DNA from: Galdieria sulphuraria
Taxonomy: Eukaryota > Rhodophyta > Bangiophyceae > Galdieriales > Galdieriaceae
Direction of reading: 5' to 3'
DNA: 64,000 nt
NCBI RefSeq assembly: GCF_000341285.1
Contig: NW_005178440.1
Coordinates: 70,058 to 134,057, forward strand
The notes under the pieces were generated by a model. The model worked only from the letters and a program-made list of their open reading frames with translations. It searched no databases and was not told the DNA's origin. Positions 10,268 to 19,417 of this stretch are shown here, in pieces. The translations under genes were made by a program, and so were the position numbers. Within the stretch, counting starts at the first letter, position 1. Each line of letters opens with the position of its first letter.

Positions 10268-10474
10268 TTACTGTTTTTTTCTTTTAATTTCTGTTTTCAT
10301 TAACAATAGTTGAGATAATCTATGTTTATAGTGTTTAAATAAATGAGGCTTTATGCTTTGTTTTGTTGCTTTTTTTAATAATAATTCAAATATTTTCTGT
10401 CTTACAGAAATAATCTCTTCATCTAAATCTTTTTTACTTAGCTTTCTTATTGTTTCTATTTTAGAAAAACTCAT
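10268..10474 (-). CDS. rpl29: 50S ribosomal protein L29 (uL29)
   Basis: A small two-helix protein of the large subunit near the exit tunnel. The 68 residues read as a helical hairpin with the motif [20 protein letters not shown] followed by the basic tail KTEIKRKKQ. It is weakly conserved in sequence, but its length and its place, one base after rpl16 and before rps17, make the assignment firm. Confidence 0.93.
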   Translation of the reverse strand: MSFSKIETIRKLSKKDLDEEIISVRQKIFELLLKKATKQSIKPHLFKHYKHRLSQLLLMKTEIKRKKQ

Positions 10475-10475
10475 T

Positions 10476-10895
10476 TTATTCTCCTTCTAACAAATTAGAG
10501 ATCAACTTTGTCTTAATAGGTAATTTGTATGAAGCATTTTTTATAGCTTCAATAGCTAAATCTTTTGGTATTCCTTTTAACTCGAATAAGACATGCCCAG
10601 GTTTAATTACAGATACCCAATATTCTGGAGAGCCTTTTCCTCCACCCATACGAGTTTCTGCAGCACGAAAAGTGACTGGTTTATCTGGGAAAACACGAAT
10701 CCATAACTTGCCAGTTTTACGTATATATCTTACAAGCGTTCTTCTTGTAGCTTCAATCTGTCTTGAAGTTAACCATACAGGTTCTAAGGCTTGTATGCCA
10801 TAATCTCCAAAAATAAGTGTATTACCTCTACAGGCTTTACCACTTAAGCGTCCTCTATGTTGCTTCCGAAATTTCGTTTTTTTTGGTATAAGCAT
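10476..10895 (-). CDS. rpl16: 50S ribosomal protein L16 (uL16)
   Basis: uL16 helps position A-site tRNA near the peptidyl transferase centre. The 139-residue product has [20 protein letters not shown] at the start, [17 protein letters not shown] and [19 protein letters not shown]. No intron is present, unlike many green plastid rpl16 genes. It lies between rps3 and rpl29. Confidence 0.98.
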   Translation of the reverse strand: MLIPKKTKFRKQHRGRLSGKACRGNTLIFGDYGIQALEPVWLTSRQIEATRRTLVRYIRKTGKLWIRVFPDKPVTFRAAETRMGGGKGSPEYWVSVIKPGHVLFELKGIPKDLAIEAIKNASYKLPIKTKLISNLLEGE

Positions 10896-10931
10896 AATTA
10901 TTTTGATAAACTATCTATTTATAAATATTTA

Positions 10932-11564
10932 TTATAAAATCTCATTTTTAAAAATCCAAACTTTTACACCTAAAATCCCATAGCTTGTTTGAGCTTTCTT
11001 ATATGCATAATCAATATTAGCCCTTAACGTTTGTAAAGGAACTCTTCCTTCCCTTATCCATTCCGTGCGCGCAATTTCTGCACCATTAAGCCTGCCAGAA
11101 ATTTGTATTTTTATACCTTTTATATTAGTTCGTTGAGCCTTATTAATGGTTTGACGCATAATCCTTCTAAAAGCAATACGTTTTTCTAATTGCTGTACAA
11201 CAAATTCACTAATTAATGAAGCATCTGCATCTGGTTGCATTACTTCAATGACACTAATCCGAATTTTTTCAGTAGGTGCCACAATTTTATACATTTCCCT
11301 ACGTAACAACTCAAGATTATTTCCTGATCTTCCTACTACAAGTCCGGGTTTAGAAGATTCTATTTTTATTTCAATTTGATTAGCTTTTCGAAATATATAA
11401 ATCTTAGAAATACCATTCAATTTAAACTTATTTTCTATAAAATGTCTAATTTTATGATCCTCTTCTAGAATATCGGAATACTCTTTATTTTCATAAAACC
11501 ATACAGATTTATATTTTTGCGTAATACCAAGCCTAAAAGCTAGTGGATGTATCTTTTGTCCCAT
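10932..11564 (-). CDS. rps3: 30S ribosomal protein S3 (uS3)
   Basis: uS3 lines the mRNA entry channel. The 210 residues contain the start [20 protein letters not shown], a KH domain with [16 protein letters not shown], and the C-terminal [20 protein letters not shown]. The product is compact with no large insertion. It lies between rpl22 and rpl16 in the ancestral order. Confidence 0.98.
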   Translation of the reverse strand: MGQKIHPLAFRLGITQKYKSVWFYENKEYSDILEEDHKIRHFIENKFKLNGISKIYIFRKANQIEIKIESSKPGLVVGRSGNNLELLRREMYKIVAPTEKIRISVIEVMQPDADASLISEFVVQQLEKRIAFRRIMRQTINKAQRTNIKGIKIQISGRLNGAEIARTEWIREGRVPLQTLRANIDYAYKKAQTSYGILGVKVWIFKNEIL

Positions 11565-11594
11565 TTTTTTCTATATTTATATATTTTTTTTAAA

Positions 11595-11942
11595 TTAAGT
11601 TCCTAATATTATTGTAATATGACAACTTGGTTTATGTATTTGATAAATTCTTCCCTGTGCGCGTGGAGAAAACCTTTTTAATATAGGTCCTTTATCTACA
11701 TATGCATATTTAATAAAACATATATCAGTATTAAACTTAAAATTATGTTCAGCGTTTGCGCCTGCCGATTTAACAATTTTATTTATTATTTTAGCTGCTT
11801 TATGTGGCATAAATTGGAGTATAAGTAAAGCTTCCTTATATTTTCTATTTCTGATTTGATTTAAAATTCTATTAATCTTAACAGGTGATGTATGTATATA
11901 TTTACCAACGGATTTGACAAATTGTGAATGATTATTTTGCAT
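11595..11942 (-). CDS. rpl22: 50S ribosomal protein L22 (uL22)
   Basis: uL22 lines the nascent-peptide exit tunnel. The 115-residue product has the helical segment SPVKINRILNQIRNRKYKEA, the KAAKIINKIVKSAGANAEHN motif and the tunnel-loop sequence LKRFSPRAQGRIYQIHKPS. It lies 23 nt after rps19 and 30 nt before rps3. Confidence 0.97.
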   Translation of the reverse strand: MQNNHSQFVKSVGKYIHTSPVKINRILNQIRNRKYKEALLILQFMPHKAAKIINKIVKSAGANAEHNFKFNTDICFIKYAYVDKGPILKRFSPRAQGRIYQIHKPSCHITIILGT

Positions 11943-11965
11943 AACTTTACCATTTTTTTTTATTG

Positions 11966-12244
11966 TTAACGACGAATTTTTTTGTCATTTTTTATATGAG
12001 ATTTAAAATTTCTTGTTGGCACGAATGAGCCTAACTTTTCTCCAACCATTTGATCCGATATATATATCGGAAAATGTTGTTTGCCATTATAAACTGCAAT
12101 AGTATGCCCTATCATCATAGGAATAATTGTAGAACTTCTAGACCAAGTTTTGATTACTATTTTTTTATTTTCACTATTTAAACGATAAATTTTTTTTAAC
12201 AGTTTAGCAGCTACAAAAGGTCCTTTATATAACGAACGATTCAT
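11966..12244 (-). CDS. rps19: 30S ribosomal protein S19 (uS19)
   Basis: uS19 lies in the 30S head beside uS13. The 92 residues are full length, with [39 protein letters not shown] and [16 protein letters not shown]. Only 3 nt separate it from the rpl2 stop upstream, which suggests translational coupling. Confidence 0.98.
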   Translation of the reverse strand: MNRSLYKGPFVAAKLLKKIYRLNSENKKIVIKTWSRSSTIIPMMIGHTIAVYNGKQHFPIYISDQMVGEKLGSFVPTRNFKSHIKNDKKIRR

Positions 12245-12247
12245 AAT

Positions 12248-13078
12248 CTAACCCTTATTTTTTAATATGTATTTATTGCTATTTTTTTTTATATTACGTG
12301 TTTTTATACCTAGAGCTGGTTTGCCCCATGGAGTTACAGGATGTTTTCTTCCAATAGGACTCTTCCCCTCTCCACCACCATGAGGGTGGTCTACAGGATT
12401 CATCGCTATACCTCTAACTTTAGGTCTTTTCCCAAGCCAACGACTTCTTCCTGCTTTTCCAATAGTAATTAAATTTGACTCTATATTGGAAACTTGTCCT
12501 ATAGTCGCAAGACATTCTTTTTTTACCAATCGGATTTCATTTGAAGGCAATTTAAGTGTAACAAAGTGTTCATCTTTAGCTATAAGGCGTGCATAGGTGC
12601 CTGCTGCTCTAGCTATTTGACCTCCTCTTCCAGGTATTAATTCAATATTATGTACTATTAAACCTAATGGAATTTTATATAAAGGTAGTGAGTTACCTAT
12701 TTGAATTATATTATTATCGGTAGATGAAATGATTTGGGTTCCTATGTCTAGATTGTTTGGACACAAAATATAGGATTTAGTACCATCTTTATAATAAAGT
12801 AATGCTATTCTAGCATTACGATTAGGATCATATTCAATTGATGCTACTTTCGCGACAATATCTTTTTTATTACGTTTAAAGTCAATAATACGATATTGTT
12901 TTTTATGTCCTCTTTCTTTATGCCTTGAAGTTATTTTACCTTGATTATTTTTGCCACATTTGACATGTTTATGTATAATTAAATTTTTACAAGGTTTATT
13001 TTTAGTAATAATTTTAAAGTCCGATACAGTTTTATTTCTTGTTCCCGGAGTATATGCTTTATATGTTCTAATGGTCAT
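12248..13078 (-). CDS. rpl2: 50S ribosomal protein L2 (uL2)
   Basis: uL2 is needed for subunit association and peptidyl transfer. I start it at the ATG at 13078, giving 276 residues that begin [16 protein letters not shown], the conserved start of the family. The open frame extends ten codons further upstream, but that part ([10 protein letters not shown]) is not conserved. Motifs include [19 protein letters not shown], the catalytic-region [14 protein letters not shown] with its conserved histidine, and [11 protein letters not shown]. No intron is present. Confidence 0.97.
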   Translation of the reverse strand: MTIRTYKAYTPGTRNKTVSDFKIITKNKPCKNLIIHKHVKCGKNNQGKITSRHKERGHKKQYRIIDFKRNKKDIVAKVASIEYDPNRNARIALLYYKDGTKSYILCPNNLDIGTQIISSTDNNIIQIGNSLPLYKIPLGLIVHNIELIPGRGGQIARAAGTYARLIAKDEHFVTLKLPSNEIRLVKKECLATIGQVSNIESNLITIGKAGRSRWLGKRPKVRGIAMNPVDHPHGGGEGKSPIGRKHPVTPWGKPALGIKTRNIKKNSNKYILKNKG

Positions 13079-13130
13079 AATATAATATTTTATTTTTAGT
13101 ATATTCAAGAAATTTTATATAATATTTATA

Positions 13131-13427
13131 TTAGTCTTCTTTTGACATATTTAACAGTATGCTAATTGAACTAGTTTTATCTAGAGTTATTATTGCCTTT
13201 TTTATTTCAATATATTTTTTACTACGTTTTAATTGATATTTTTCTCTAATAGTATTTACTTTTATTACCTTAACTTTAAATAAATTTTCAACAGCATTAC
13301 GAATTAAGTTTTTATCACTATATTTATTGACTATAAAAGTATATTGATTTTTAAGTAATAACTTCGTTGTTTTATCACTAACTACAGCTGATTTTATTAT
13401 ATCATAATAGTCAAATTTTGTTTTCAT
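13131..13427 (-). CDS. rpl23: 50S ribosomal protein L23 (uL23)
   Basis: uL23 lies at the exit tunnel and docks SRP and chaperones. The 98-residue product has the DIIKSAVVSDKTTKLL start and the FKVKVIKVNTIREKYQLKR motif. Its first 17 nt overlap the end of rpl4 in another frame (13411-13427), so the two genes are likely translationally coupled. Confidence 0.95.
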   Translation of the reverse strand: MKTKFDYYDIIKSAVVSDKTTKLLLKNQYTFIVNKYSDKNLIRNAVENLFKVKVIKVNTIREKYQLKRSKKYIEIKKAIITLDKTSSISILLNMSKED

Positions 13428-14079
13428 GGCTATTTCCCTGATAAGTTTGATTAATCACCTCTAAAGCTTTAGGAGTTAAAATTATTGTGAAAGCTGATAA
13501 TAAAGCCTTTAGATTTAAGTTATTAGCATTTATCAATTCAATATTTGTTATATTTCTACTGGATAGTAATATATTATGATTACTATTTTCGATTATAATA
13601 AGTGTTTTTTTTTCTAAATTAATATCCCATCTTTTTAGTGCATTATATAAAACTTTAGTTTTAGCTTGTGTCTCAAAATTTTGCACAAAATCTTCAATTA
13701 TTATCATGCGATCACTTTTTTTTAATAAACATAACTTCAATGCTAAATTCCATTCTTTACGATTAATTTTCTTTTCTATAAGACGAGGTTTAGGACCAAA
13801 AATCACACCCCCACCTTTCCATAATGGAGATCTTATTGATCCAGCCCGAGCTCGGCCTGTTTTTTTTTGCTTCCATGGTTTTTTTCCACCACCGCTAACC
13901 TCTCCCCTAGTTTTTGTTGAAGCGTTAATAGTTCTATTTTTTAGATGTCTAATTACAAAGGCTCTATGTAATAAATAAATACTATTTAAATAGTCAGTAT
14001 TTATTTTCAACTCAAATGAGTATATTCCTCTATTTTCGTTATTCCAATTTAATTGCTTTATATTTATTATCTTATTCAT
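13411..14079 (-). CDS. rpl4: 50S ribosomal protein L4 (uL4)
   Basis: uL4 extends a loop into the exit tunnel and in bacteria regulates the S10 operon. The 222 residues include the tunnel-loop motifs TKTRGEVSGGGKKPWKQKK and GRARAGSIRSPLWKGGGVIFGP, and a C-terminal region ending near ILTPKALEVINQ. The 3' end overlaps rpl23 by 17 nt. The product is within the usual length for plastids. Confidence 0.97.
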   Translation of the reverse strand: MNKIINIKQLNWNNENRGIYSFELKINTDYLNSIYLLHRAFVIRHLKNRTINASTKTRGEVSGGGKKPWKQKKTGRARAGSIRSPLWKGGGVIFGPKPRLIEKKINRKEWNLALKLCLLKKSDRMIIIEDFVQNFETQAKTKVLYNALKRWDINLEKKTLIIIENSNHNILLSSRNITNIELINANNLNLKALLSAFTIILTPKALEVINQTYQGNSHENKI

Positions 14080-14119
14080 AAATTTAATAATCTTTCTTTA
14101 TGAGTTGTATTCATTTATA

Positions 14120-14752
14120 TTATTTATAAATACTAATTAAATTACCAGTTTTACCAGGTACACTACCTTTAACACCAATTACATTTTTTTCAATATCTAT
14201 AAGCACTATTTCTAAGTTTTTTATTGTAGTTTTACGATTGCCAAGATGACCTGCCATTTTTTTTCCAGGATAAACTCTGCCTGGAGTCGTTCCAGCACCA
14301 ATTGAACCTGGTAAACGGTGATTTTTAGATCCATGTGACATTGGTCCTCTAGAGAAATTGTGTCTTTTTTGATAACCAGCAAACCCTTTACCTATACTAT
14401 AACCAATAACATTTAATTTATCTCCTACTTGTAGGAAACTTAGTGGAATTTTTTCACCTAATTCTAAACTTTTAATATTATTTGATTCTAGTCTAAATTC
14501 TCTAAATATTTTTATATTCTTATCAAAAATATTAGCTTTTTTTAGATGACCTTTTATTGAGTTATTAATCTTTTTAGAGCTATTCCAATTGTCATAATAA
14601 CCTATTTGGACTGAATTATAACCGTCTGTGTTATGTTTTTTAATCTGTGTAATAAAACATTCACCTACTTTAATTACAGTTATAGGTATAGCTAAACCTT
14701 GATCATTAAAAATTTGAGTCATATCAAGTTTAATGCCTAAAAAACCTATCAT
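14120..14752 (-). CDS. rpl3: 50S ribosomal protein L3 (uL3)
   Basis: uL3 nucleates large-subunit assembly. The 210 residues begin MIGFLGIKLDMTQIFNDQG and contain GKGFAGYQKRHNFSRGPMSH and GSIGAGTTPGRVYPGKKMAG. It is the first gene of the ribosomal operon, so the promoter for all of 24-14752 probably lies in the 249-bp divergent spacer shared with dnaK. I could not pick a convincing promoter there. Confidence 0.98.
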   Translation of the reverse strand: MIGFLGIKLDMTQIFNDQGLAIPITVIKVGECFITQIKKHNTDGYNSVQIGYYDNWNSSKKINNSIKGHLKKANIFDKNIKIFREFRLESNNIKSLELGEKIPLSFLQVGDKLNVIGYSIGKGFAGYQKRHNFSRGPMSHGSKNHRLPGSIGAGTTPGRVYPGKKMAGHLGNRKTTIKNLEIVLIDIEKNVIGVKGSVPGKTGNLISIYK

Positions 14753-15001
14753 TGTCTATTTCCCTTATATTAAATTACTTATAAAATTTACGACTATTTA
14801 ATAGTTATACACTTAAAATTGTATTATTATCTAATAAAAAGACTAATTAAATTATAAATTCAAATATTAATATACATTAATATTTAAATTTTGTCTAGCT
14901 ATTATTTTTTATGTTCGGTAAATACTATATTAAAGATAATTTTATACAATTATATTAAGTATATAATAATGTATTTATCTGTTAATAGGAGTATTATAAA
15001 A

Positions 15002-16906
15002 ATGAGTAAAGTGGTGGGAATTGATTTAGGTACTACTAATTCAGTAGTTGCAGTAATGGAAGGTGGAAAACCAGTTGTTATAGCTAACTCAGAAGGCGCT
15101 AGAACAACTCCTTCAGTAGTAGCCTATACTAAGAACGGTGAACGTTTAGTTGGGCAAATAGCAAAAAGACAAGCAGTTATTAATCCTGAAAATACTTTTT
15201 ATTCAATTAAAAGATTTATAGGAAGAAAAGGTAATGAAGTCTCTGAAGAGTCAAAACAAGTTTCATATAAGGTAATAACAGATAATAATCAAAATGTTAA
15301 AATTGAATGTAGTGTTCTAGGAAAACAATTTGCCCCAGAAGAAATATCAGCTCAAGTGTTAAGAAAACTTGCTGAGGATGCTAGTCAATATTTGGGTCAA
15401 AAAGTTACTCAAGCAGTGATCACAGTTCCAGCTTATTTTAATGATTCACAACGTCAAGCAACTAAAGATGCAGGTAAGATTGCAGGATTAGAAGTTCTAC
15501 GTATTATTAATGAACCTACTGCTGCTTCATTAGCCTATGGTTTAGACAAGAAAAGTAATGAAACAATATTAGTCTTTGATTTAGGTGGTGGAACCTTTGA
15601 TGTTTCAATACTTGAAGTCGGAGACGGAGTCTTTGAAGTTTTATCTACAGCTGGAGATACTCATCTTGGAGGTGATGATTTTGATAAAAAGATTGTAGAT
15701 TGGTTAATTAGTGAGTTTAAAAAATTAGAAGGAATAGATTTAAGTAAAGATAAACAAGCCTTACAAAGATTAACTGAAGCAGCAGAAAAAGCAAAAGTTG
15801 AACTATCAAACGTAAGTCAAACAGAAATTAGTTTACCTTTTATTACGGCTACAGATACTGGTCCAAAACATTTAGAAAAAACACTTACCAGGGCTAAATT
15901 TGAAGAATTGTGTTCTGATTTAATCAATCGTTGTCGTATACCAGTAGAGACTGCTTTAAAAGATGCAAAAACTGATGCAACTAAAATAAATGAAGTTGTT
16001 CTTGTCGGAGGTTCAACAAGAATTCCAGCTATTAAACAATTGGTTCAAAATATCTTAGGTAAGGTACCAAATCAGAGTGTTAATCCAGATGAAGTTGTGG
16101 CAATAGGTGCAGCTGTGCAGGCAGGTGTTTTAGCTGGTGAAGTAAAAGATTTATTATTATTAGATGTTACTCCTCTCTCTTTAGGAGTTGAAACTTTAGG
16201 TGGTGTTATGACTAAAATAATTCCACGTAATACAACAATTCCAACGAAAAAATCAGAAATTTTTTCTACAGCAATAGATAATCAACCTAATGTTGAAATT
16301 CATGTTTTACAAGGTGAAAGAGAACTAGCAAAAGATAATAAAAGTTTAGGAACTTTTCGCTTAGATGGGATAGCACCTGCACCAAGAGGTGTGCCTCAAA
16401 TTGAAGTTACATTTGATATTGATGCTAATGGAATTTTATCCGTCACAGCTAAAGATAAAGCAACTAACAAGGAACAATCTATTACTATTACAGGTGCTTC
16501 AACCTCTCCTAAAGAAGAAGTAGAACGTATGGTGAGAGAAGCTGAACAATATGCTAATGAAGACAAAGAGCGTCGTGAAAAAATTGATTTAAAAAATCAA
16601 TCAGATTCTTTAATTTATCAAACAGAAAAACAAATCAAAGAATTTGGTGATAAAATTTCTAGTGAAGATAAAACGAATCTTGAGTCTCTTGTACAGAATT
16701 TACGGGCAAGTATTCAAGAAGAAAATTATGATCAAATGAAATCTATTAGTCAAACTTTACAACAAAAATTAATGAATATAGGACAAAAGTTATATAGTAA
16801 TACATCAAATCAAAATGTTGGTGTAAATAATTCTTCTAATACTTCTACTCAAAATAATTCTAACGATGGTACTGTCGATGCTGAATTTTTTGAAACTAAA
16901 AATTAG
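15002..16906 (+). CDS. dnaK: Hsp70-type chaperone DnaK
   Basis: ATP-dependent chaperone of the stroma. I start it at the ATG at 15002 (634 residues, [18 protein letters not shown]), preceded by an AGGAG site at 14987-14991; the longer open frame upstream is not conserved. The ATPase domain has [13 protein letters not shown] and [13 protein letters not shown]; the substrate-binding domain follows from about residue 390, with the lid to the end. The C-terminus is the asparagine-rich linker and ends AEFFETKN. A 50-bp-arm palindrome begins at the base right after its stop. Confidence 0.98.
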   Translation: MSKVVGIDLGTTNSVVAVMEGGKPVVIANSEGARTTPSVVAYTKNGERLVGQIAKRQAVINPENTFYSIKRFIGRKGNEVSEESKQVSYKVITDNNQNVKIECSVLGKQFAPEEISAQVLRKLAEDASQYLGQKVTQAVITVPAYFNDSQRQATKDAGKIAGLEVLRIINEPTAASLAYGLDKKSNETILVFDLGGGTFDVSILEVGDGVFEVLSTAGDTHLGGDDFDKKIVDWLISEFKKLEGIDLSKDKQALQRLTEAAEKAKVELSNVSQTEISLPFITATDTGPKHLEKTLTRAKFEELCSDLINRCRIPVETALKDAKTDATKINEVVLVGGSTRIPAIKQLVQNILGKVPNQSVNPDEVVAIGAAVQAGVLAGEVKDLLLLDVTPLSLGVETLGGVMTKIIPRNTTIPTKKSEIFSTAIDNQPNVEIHVLQGERELAKDNKSLGTFRLDGIAPAPRGVPQIEVTFDIDANGILSVTAKDKATNKEQSITITGASTSPKEEVERMVREAEQYANEDKERREKIDLKNQSDSLIYQTEKQIKEFGDKISSEDKTNLESLVQNLRASIQEENYDQMKSISQTLQQKLMNIGQKLYSNTSNQNVGVNNSSNTSTQNNSNDGTVDAEFFETKN

Positions 16907-17007
16907 AAGGAAGCATTAAAAAACCTCAATAAATAGAAAAAGATATTATACTCTAACTTAGAGTATAATATCTTTTTCTATTTATTGAGGTTTTTTAATG
17001 CTTCCTT
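16907..17007. repeat. Perfect palindrome between dnaK and chlB
   Basis: Arms 16907-16956 and 16958-17007 are exact reverse complements (50 bp each) around a single base at 16957. The left arm begins at the first base after the dnaK stop. The right arm covers the last ten codons of chlB including its stop (30 nt) plus 20 nt beyond. The left arm is therefore an inverted copy of the chlB 3' end. As RNA it would make a long hairpin at the end of either transcript, so a terminator or 3'-stabilising role is likely. Confidence 0.9.
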
Positions 17008-18528
17008 TGCTGAATACATTGTATCTAAATATATTTTAGTAATATTATTTTCTAGAGCAAATTTTTCTGTATTTTTTTTTACTTTGTTACGTACAAAACC
17101 AGGAATCTTTAATAACTCATTCTTAGCCTCTTCCGTCCATTCTATTGATGATTTATTCGTTTCATCTTTTAATGATAGTGTATTACTAATAGTATCACGA
17201 GTATCGTGTCCACCGAAAATTTCTAATAAATGATCTTCCATTCCTAAAGTAAAGGAATTATATATTAAGTCTGCAATCTGATTACTTCCTTCGTATCCTA
17301 AAAAAGGACGATAACTTAAAGGAAAATTCTGAATATGTACGGGTGAAGAAATTACTCCACAAGGAATATTTAATCTTTTTCCTATATGTCTTTCCATTTG
17401 AGTTCCAAAAATAGCGTCTGGTTCAGTTTCTGCAATTAAATCGGCAATAAAATTATGGTCATCAGAGATAATAATTGTTTTACATAAATCATTTATTTCA
17501 TTATTAAACCATTCATCATCATTTTTACAATATGTACCTGCCCAAACAACGTTAATGCCCATTTCTCTAACTAAAATTTTTGTTATTGCAGCAGCATGAG
17601 TAGAGTCTCCAAAAACAACTGCCCTTTTACCTGTTAAGTTTTGACAATCAATTGAACGAGAGAACCATGCAGACTGAGAAATAAACCTAGTCTGCTTATC
17701 GATATACTCTTCATAATTGACATTAACCTGATAGTTCTTTAAAATAGATTGTATTTCTCTAATAAACCTAGCGGTTTCAACTATTCCCATAGGAGTAATA
17801 TCAATATATGGCATCTTAAATTCTTCATGCAAAAATTGAGCTGTTAACAACCCTACTTCATGATATGGAACTACATTAAACCATGCTTCAGGTAATTTTT
17901 TTAATTGATTAACAGAGGTATCATGAGGAATAACCAAATTAATTTTAATATTAAGATCAGAAAACAATTTTTGTATCTCTTTCAAATCATGTTGATGGTG
18001 AAAACCTAAACTTGTTATTCCAATTATATTAACAGATATATCTTTTGTTTTATTAGTTAACAAATTTTTTTCTTTTTTAGCTTTATAAATATAAAATTTT
18101 ACAATTTGTTCTAATGTTTTATCAGCAGCTTGTAATTCATTAACTCTATAATGATTAACATCAGCTAATAATACATCTGCTTTGATTTCCATACTTGCTC
18201 TATTAACAAAATTTTGAAGATCTTCTTGCAAGATACTAGACGTACAAGTTGGTGTCAAAATAATCAGATCAGGTGTAAATTCTTTATCTTTTCTAGTAAT
18301 ATTATTGACAACTTTTTCTTGAGAGCCTCTTGCTAGTACATGCCTATCTACTACACTTGTAGTAACAGGTGTAAAATTTCGTTCCCTTTCCAGCATTGAT
18401 TTCATTACATTAAAATAATCGTCTCCAAGAGGAGCATGCATAATAGCTTGTATATTTTTAAACGAACTTGCTATTCTTAATGTGCCGATATGAGCTGGTC
18501 CTGCATACATCCAATAAGCTAGTTTCAT
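16978..18528 (-). CDS. chlB: Light-independent protochlorophyllide reductase subunit B
   Basis: ChlB is the B component of the dark-operative protochlorophyllide reductase (DPOR), which with ChlN and ChlL makes chlorophyllide without light. The 516 residues are one uninterrupted frame, with no intron such as those reported in some red algal chlB genes. It begins [16 protein letters not shown]; Asp36 (in [10 protein letters not shown]) matches the family's Fe-S cluster ligand. ChlL and ChlN are not in the window. Its last ten codons form one arm of the dnaK/chlB palindrome. Confidence 0.97.
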   Translation of the reverse strand: MKLAYWMYAGPAHIGTLRIASSFKNIQAIMHAPLGDDYFNVMKSMLERERNFTPVTTSVVDRHVLARGSQEKVVNNITRKDKEFTPDLIILTPTCTSSILQEDLQNFVNRASMEIKADVLLADVNHYRVNELQAADKTLEQIVKFYIYKAKKEKNLLTNKTKDISVNIIGITSLGFHHQHDLKEIQKLFSDLNIKINLVIPHDTSVNQLKKLPEAWFNVVPYHEVGLLTAQFLHEEFKMPYIDITPMGIVETARFIREIQSILKNYQVNVNYEEYIDKQTRFISQSAWFSRSIDCQNLTGKRAVVFGDSTHAAAITKILVREMGINVVWAGTYCKNDDEWFNNEINDLCKTIIISDDHNFIADLIAETEPDAIFGTQMERHIGKRLNIPCGVISSPVHIQNFPLSYRPFLGYEGSNQIADLIYNSFTLGMEDHLLEIFGGHDTRDTISNTLSLKDETNKSSIEWTEEAKNELLKIPGFVRNKVKKNTEKFALENNITKIYLDTMYSAKEALKNLNK

Positions 18529-18631
18529 ATTTTATTCTCTATAATTTAATCATAATTAAAGTAATTATCAATAATTATATTGAATAATATAAAACAAATC
18601 TTAGTAAAATTTAGGAGGATAATAATATTAT

Positions 18632-18681
18632 TTGATATTTTGATAATAGAACATTATTTTATTCTATTATCAAAATATCAA
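18632..18681 (-). terminator. Hairpin 3' of hlpA
   Basis: Perfect inverted repeat with 20-bp arms (18632-18651 and 18662-18681) and a 10-nt loop, 13 nt past the hlpA stop and upstream of chlB on the minus strand. It is most simply the hlpA transcript terminator. The rest of the 166-bp spacer shows nothing recognisable. Confidence 0.7.
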
Positions 18682-18694
18682 TATAACTATTGTT

Positions 18695-19018
18695 TTATTC
18701 TATTTTTTCTTGCTCTCTTAGTTCATTTTGATTATGTAAAAATTTATTATTTACTTCTTCTTTAAAAAGCTTACCAACTGTAAACACAGGTACTCTTGAA
18801 GCTGGAATAACCATTCTTTTTTCAGTTCTAGGATTTCTAACAGCCTTTGGTTTTCTATATTTTGCTTTAAAAGTGCCGAATCCTACTATGGTCACCTTCT
18901 CTCCATCATTCACTTTTTCCCTTACAATATCTGTAAACAATGTTATAACTTGATTTGCTAATTTTTTTGTAATTTTTGCTCTTTTAGCTAATTCATCACT
19001 TAAATCTGATTTATTCAT
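18695..19018 (-). CDS. hlpA: HU-like DNA-binding protein
   Basis: Histone-like protein of the HU/IHF family that bends and compacts nucleoid DNA. The 107 residues contain the HU body: an N-terminal helical part (SDELAKRAKITKKLANQV), GFGTF at about residues 46-50, and the DNA-binding arm RNPRTEKRMVIPASRVPVF, with an extra acidic/basic tail after FKEEVNN. Plastid-encoded HU is uncommon but known in cryptophytes and some red algae. It lies 36 nt after acpP on the same strand, so a two-gene transcript is likely. Confidence 0.93.
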   Translation of the reverse strand: MNKSDLSDELAKRAKITKKLANQVITLFTDIVREKVNDGEKVTIVGFGTFKAKYRKPKAVRNPRTEKRMVIPASRVPVFTVGKLFKEEVNNKFLHNQNELREQEKIE

Positions 19019-19054
19019 AACAAATTCCTTTATTTAAAAATCTATTAAATTAAG

Positions 19055-19318
19055 TCACACTTTGACACTTAACTTTTCCATTACAAAGTCTTTTAATTGT
19101 TTAATATTAGAGATTTTATTTGCTCTCTCATCAGGAATTTTTATACCAAATTCATGTTCAATTGACATTACAAGTTCAACAGAATCCAAAGAATCAGCTC
19201 CTAAATCATTAGTAAAACTAGCATCATCCAAAACTTGAGTTTCATCAATTCCTAATTGTGTCGCAACAACTTCACGAATTTTGTCAAGTACTTCTTCTTC
19301 TGTTAAAGTTTTATTCAT
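19055..19318 (-). CDS. acpP: Acyl carrier protein
   Basis: Carries the growing acyl chain in type II fatty-acid synthesis in the stroma. The 87-residue acidic protein has the phosphopantetheine site GADSLDSVELV, with the modified serine at residue 43, and an extended helical C-terminus. It links functionally with accB in this window, which feeds malonyl units to the same pathway. It lies upstream of hlpA; dnaK is close by. Confidence 0.97.
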   Translation of the reverse strand: MNKTLTEEEVLDKIREVVATQLGIDETQVLDDASFTNDLGADSLDSVELVMSIEHEFGIKIPDERANKISNIKQLKDFVMEKLSVKV

Positions 19319-19378
19319 AATTTATTTTCCTTATATTGGTATATTATATTAATAATATAACACTAATAAAAATTAGAT

Positions 19379-19407
19379 TAATATTAATTTAATATAAATT
19401 AATATTA
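19379..19407 (-). terminator. Hairpin 3' of ycf45
   Basis: Inverted repeat with 12-bp arms (19379-19390 and 19396-19407) and a 5-nt loop, 10 nt beyond the ycf45 stop on the minus strand. It is AT-only, so terminator activity is plausible but not certain. Confidence 0.5.
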
Positions 19408-19417
19408 GTGTCAAAAA

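Noticed and set aside
13411-13427. rpl4/rpl23 overlap as a frameshift
   Set aside because: Both proteins have complete, family-like ends; a 17-nt overlap of separate frames explains it.
14891-15001. Longer DnaK start with 37 extra residues
   Set aside because: It begins at a TTG, the added residues are not conserved, and AGGAG stands before the ATG at 15002.
14753-15001. A promoter in the rpl3-dnaK divergent spacer
   Set aside because: Several AT-rich hexamers are possible but none has a convincing pair with proper spacing.
18695-19318. hlpA next to acpP suggesting a cryptophyte plastid
   Set aside because: apcE, apcA and apcB are intact; cryptophytes have lost the allophycocyanin core, so this is a red alga.
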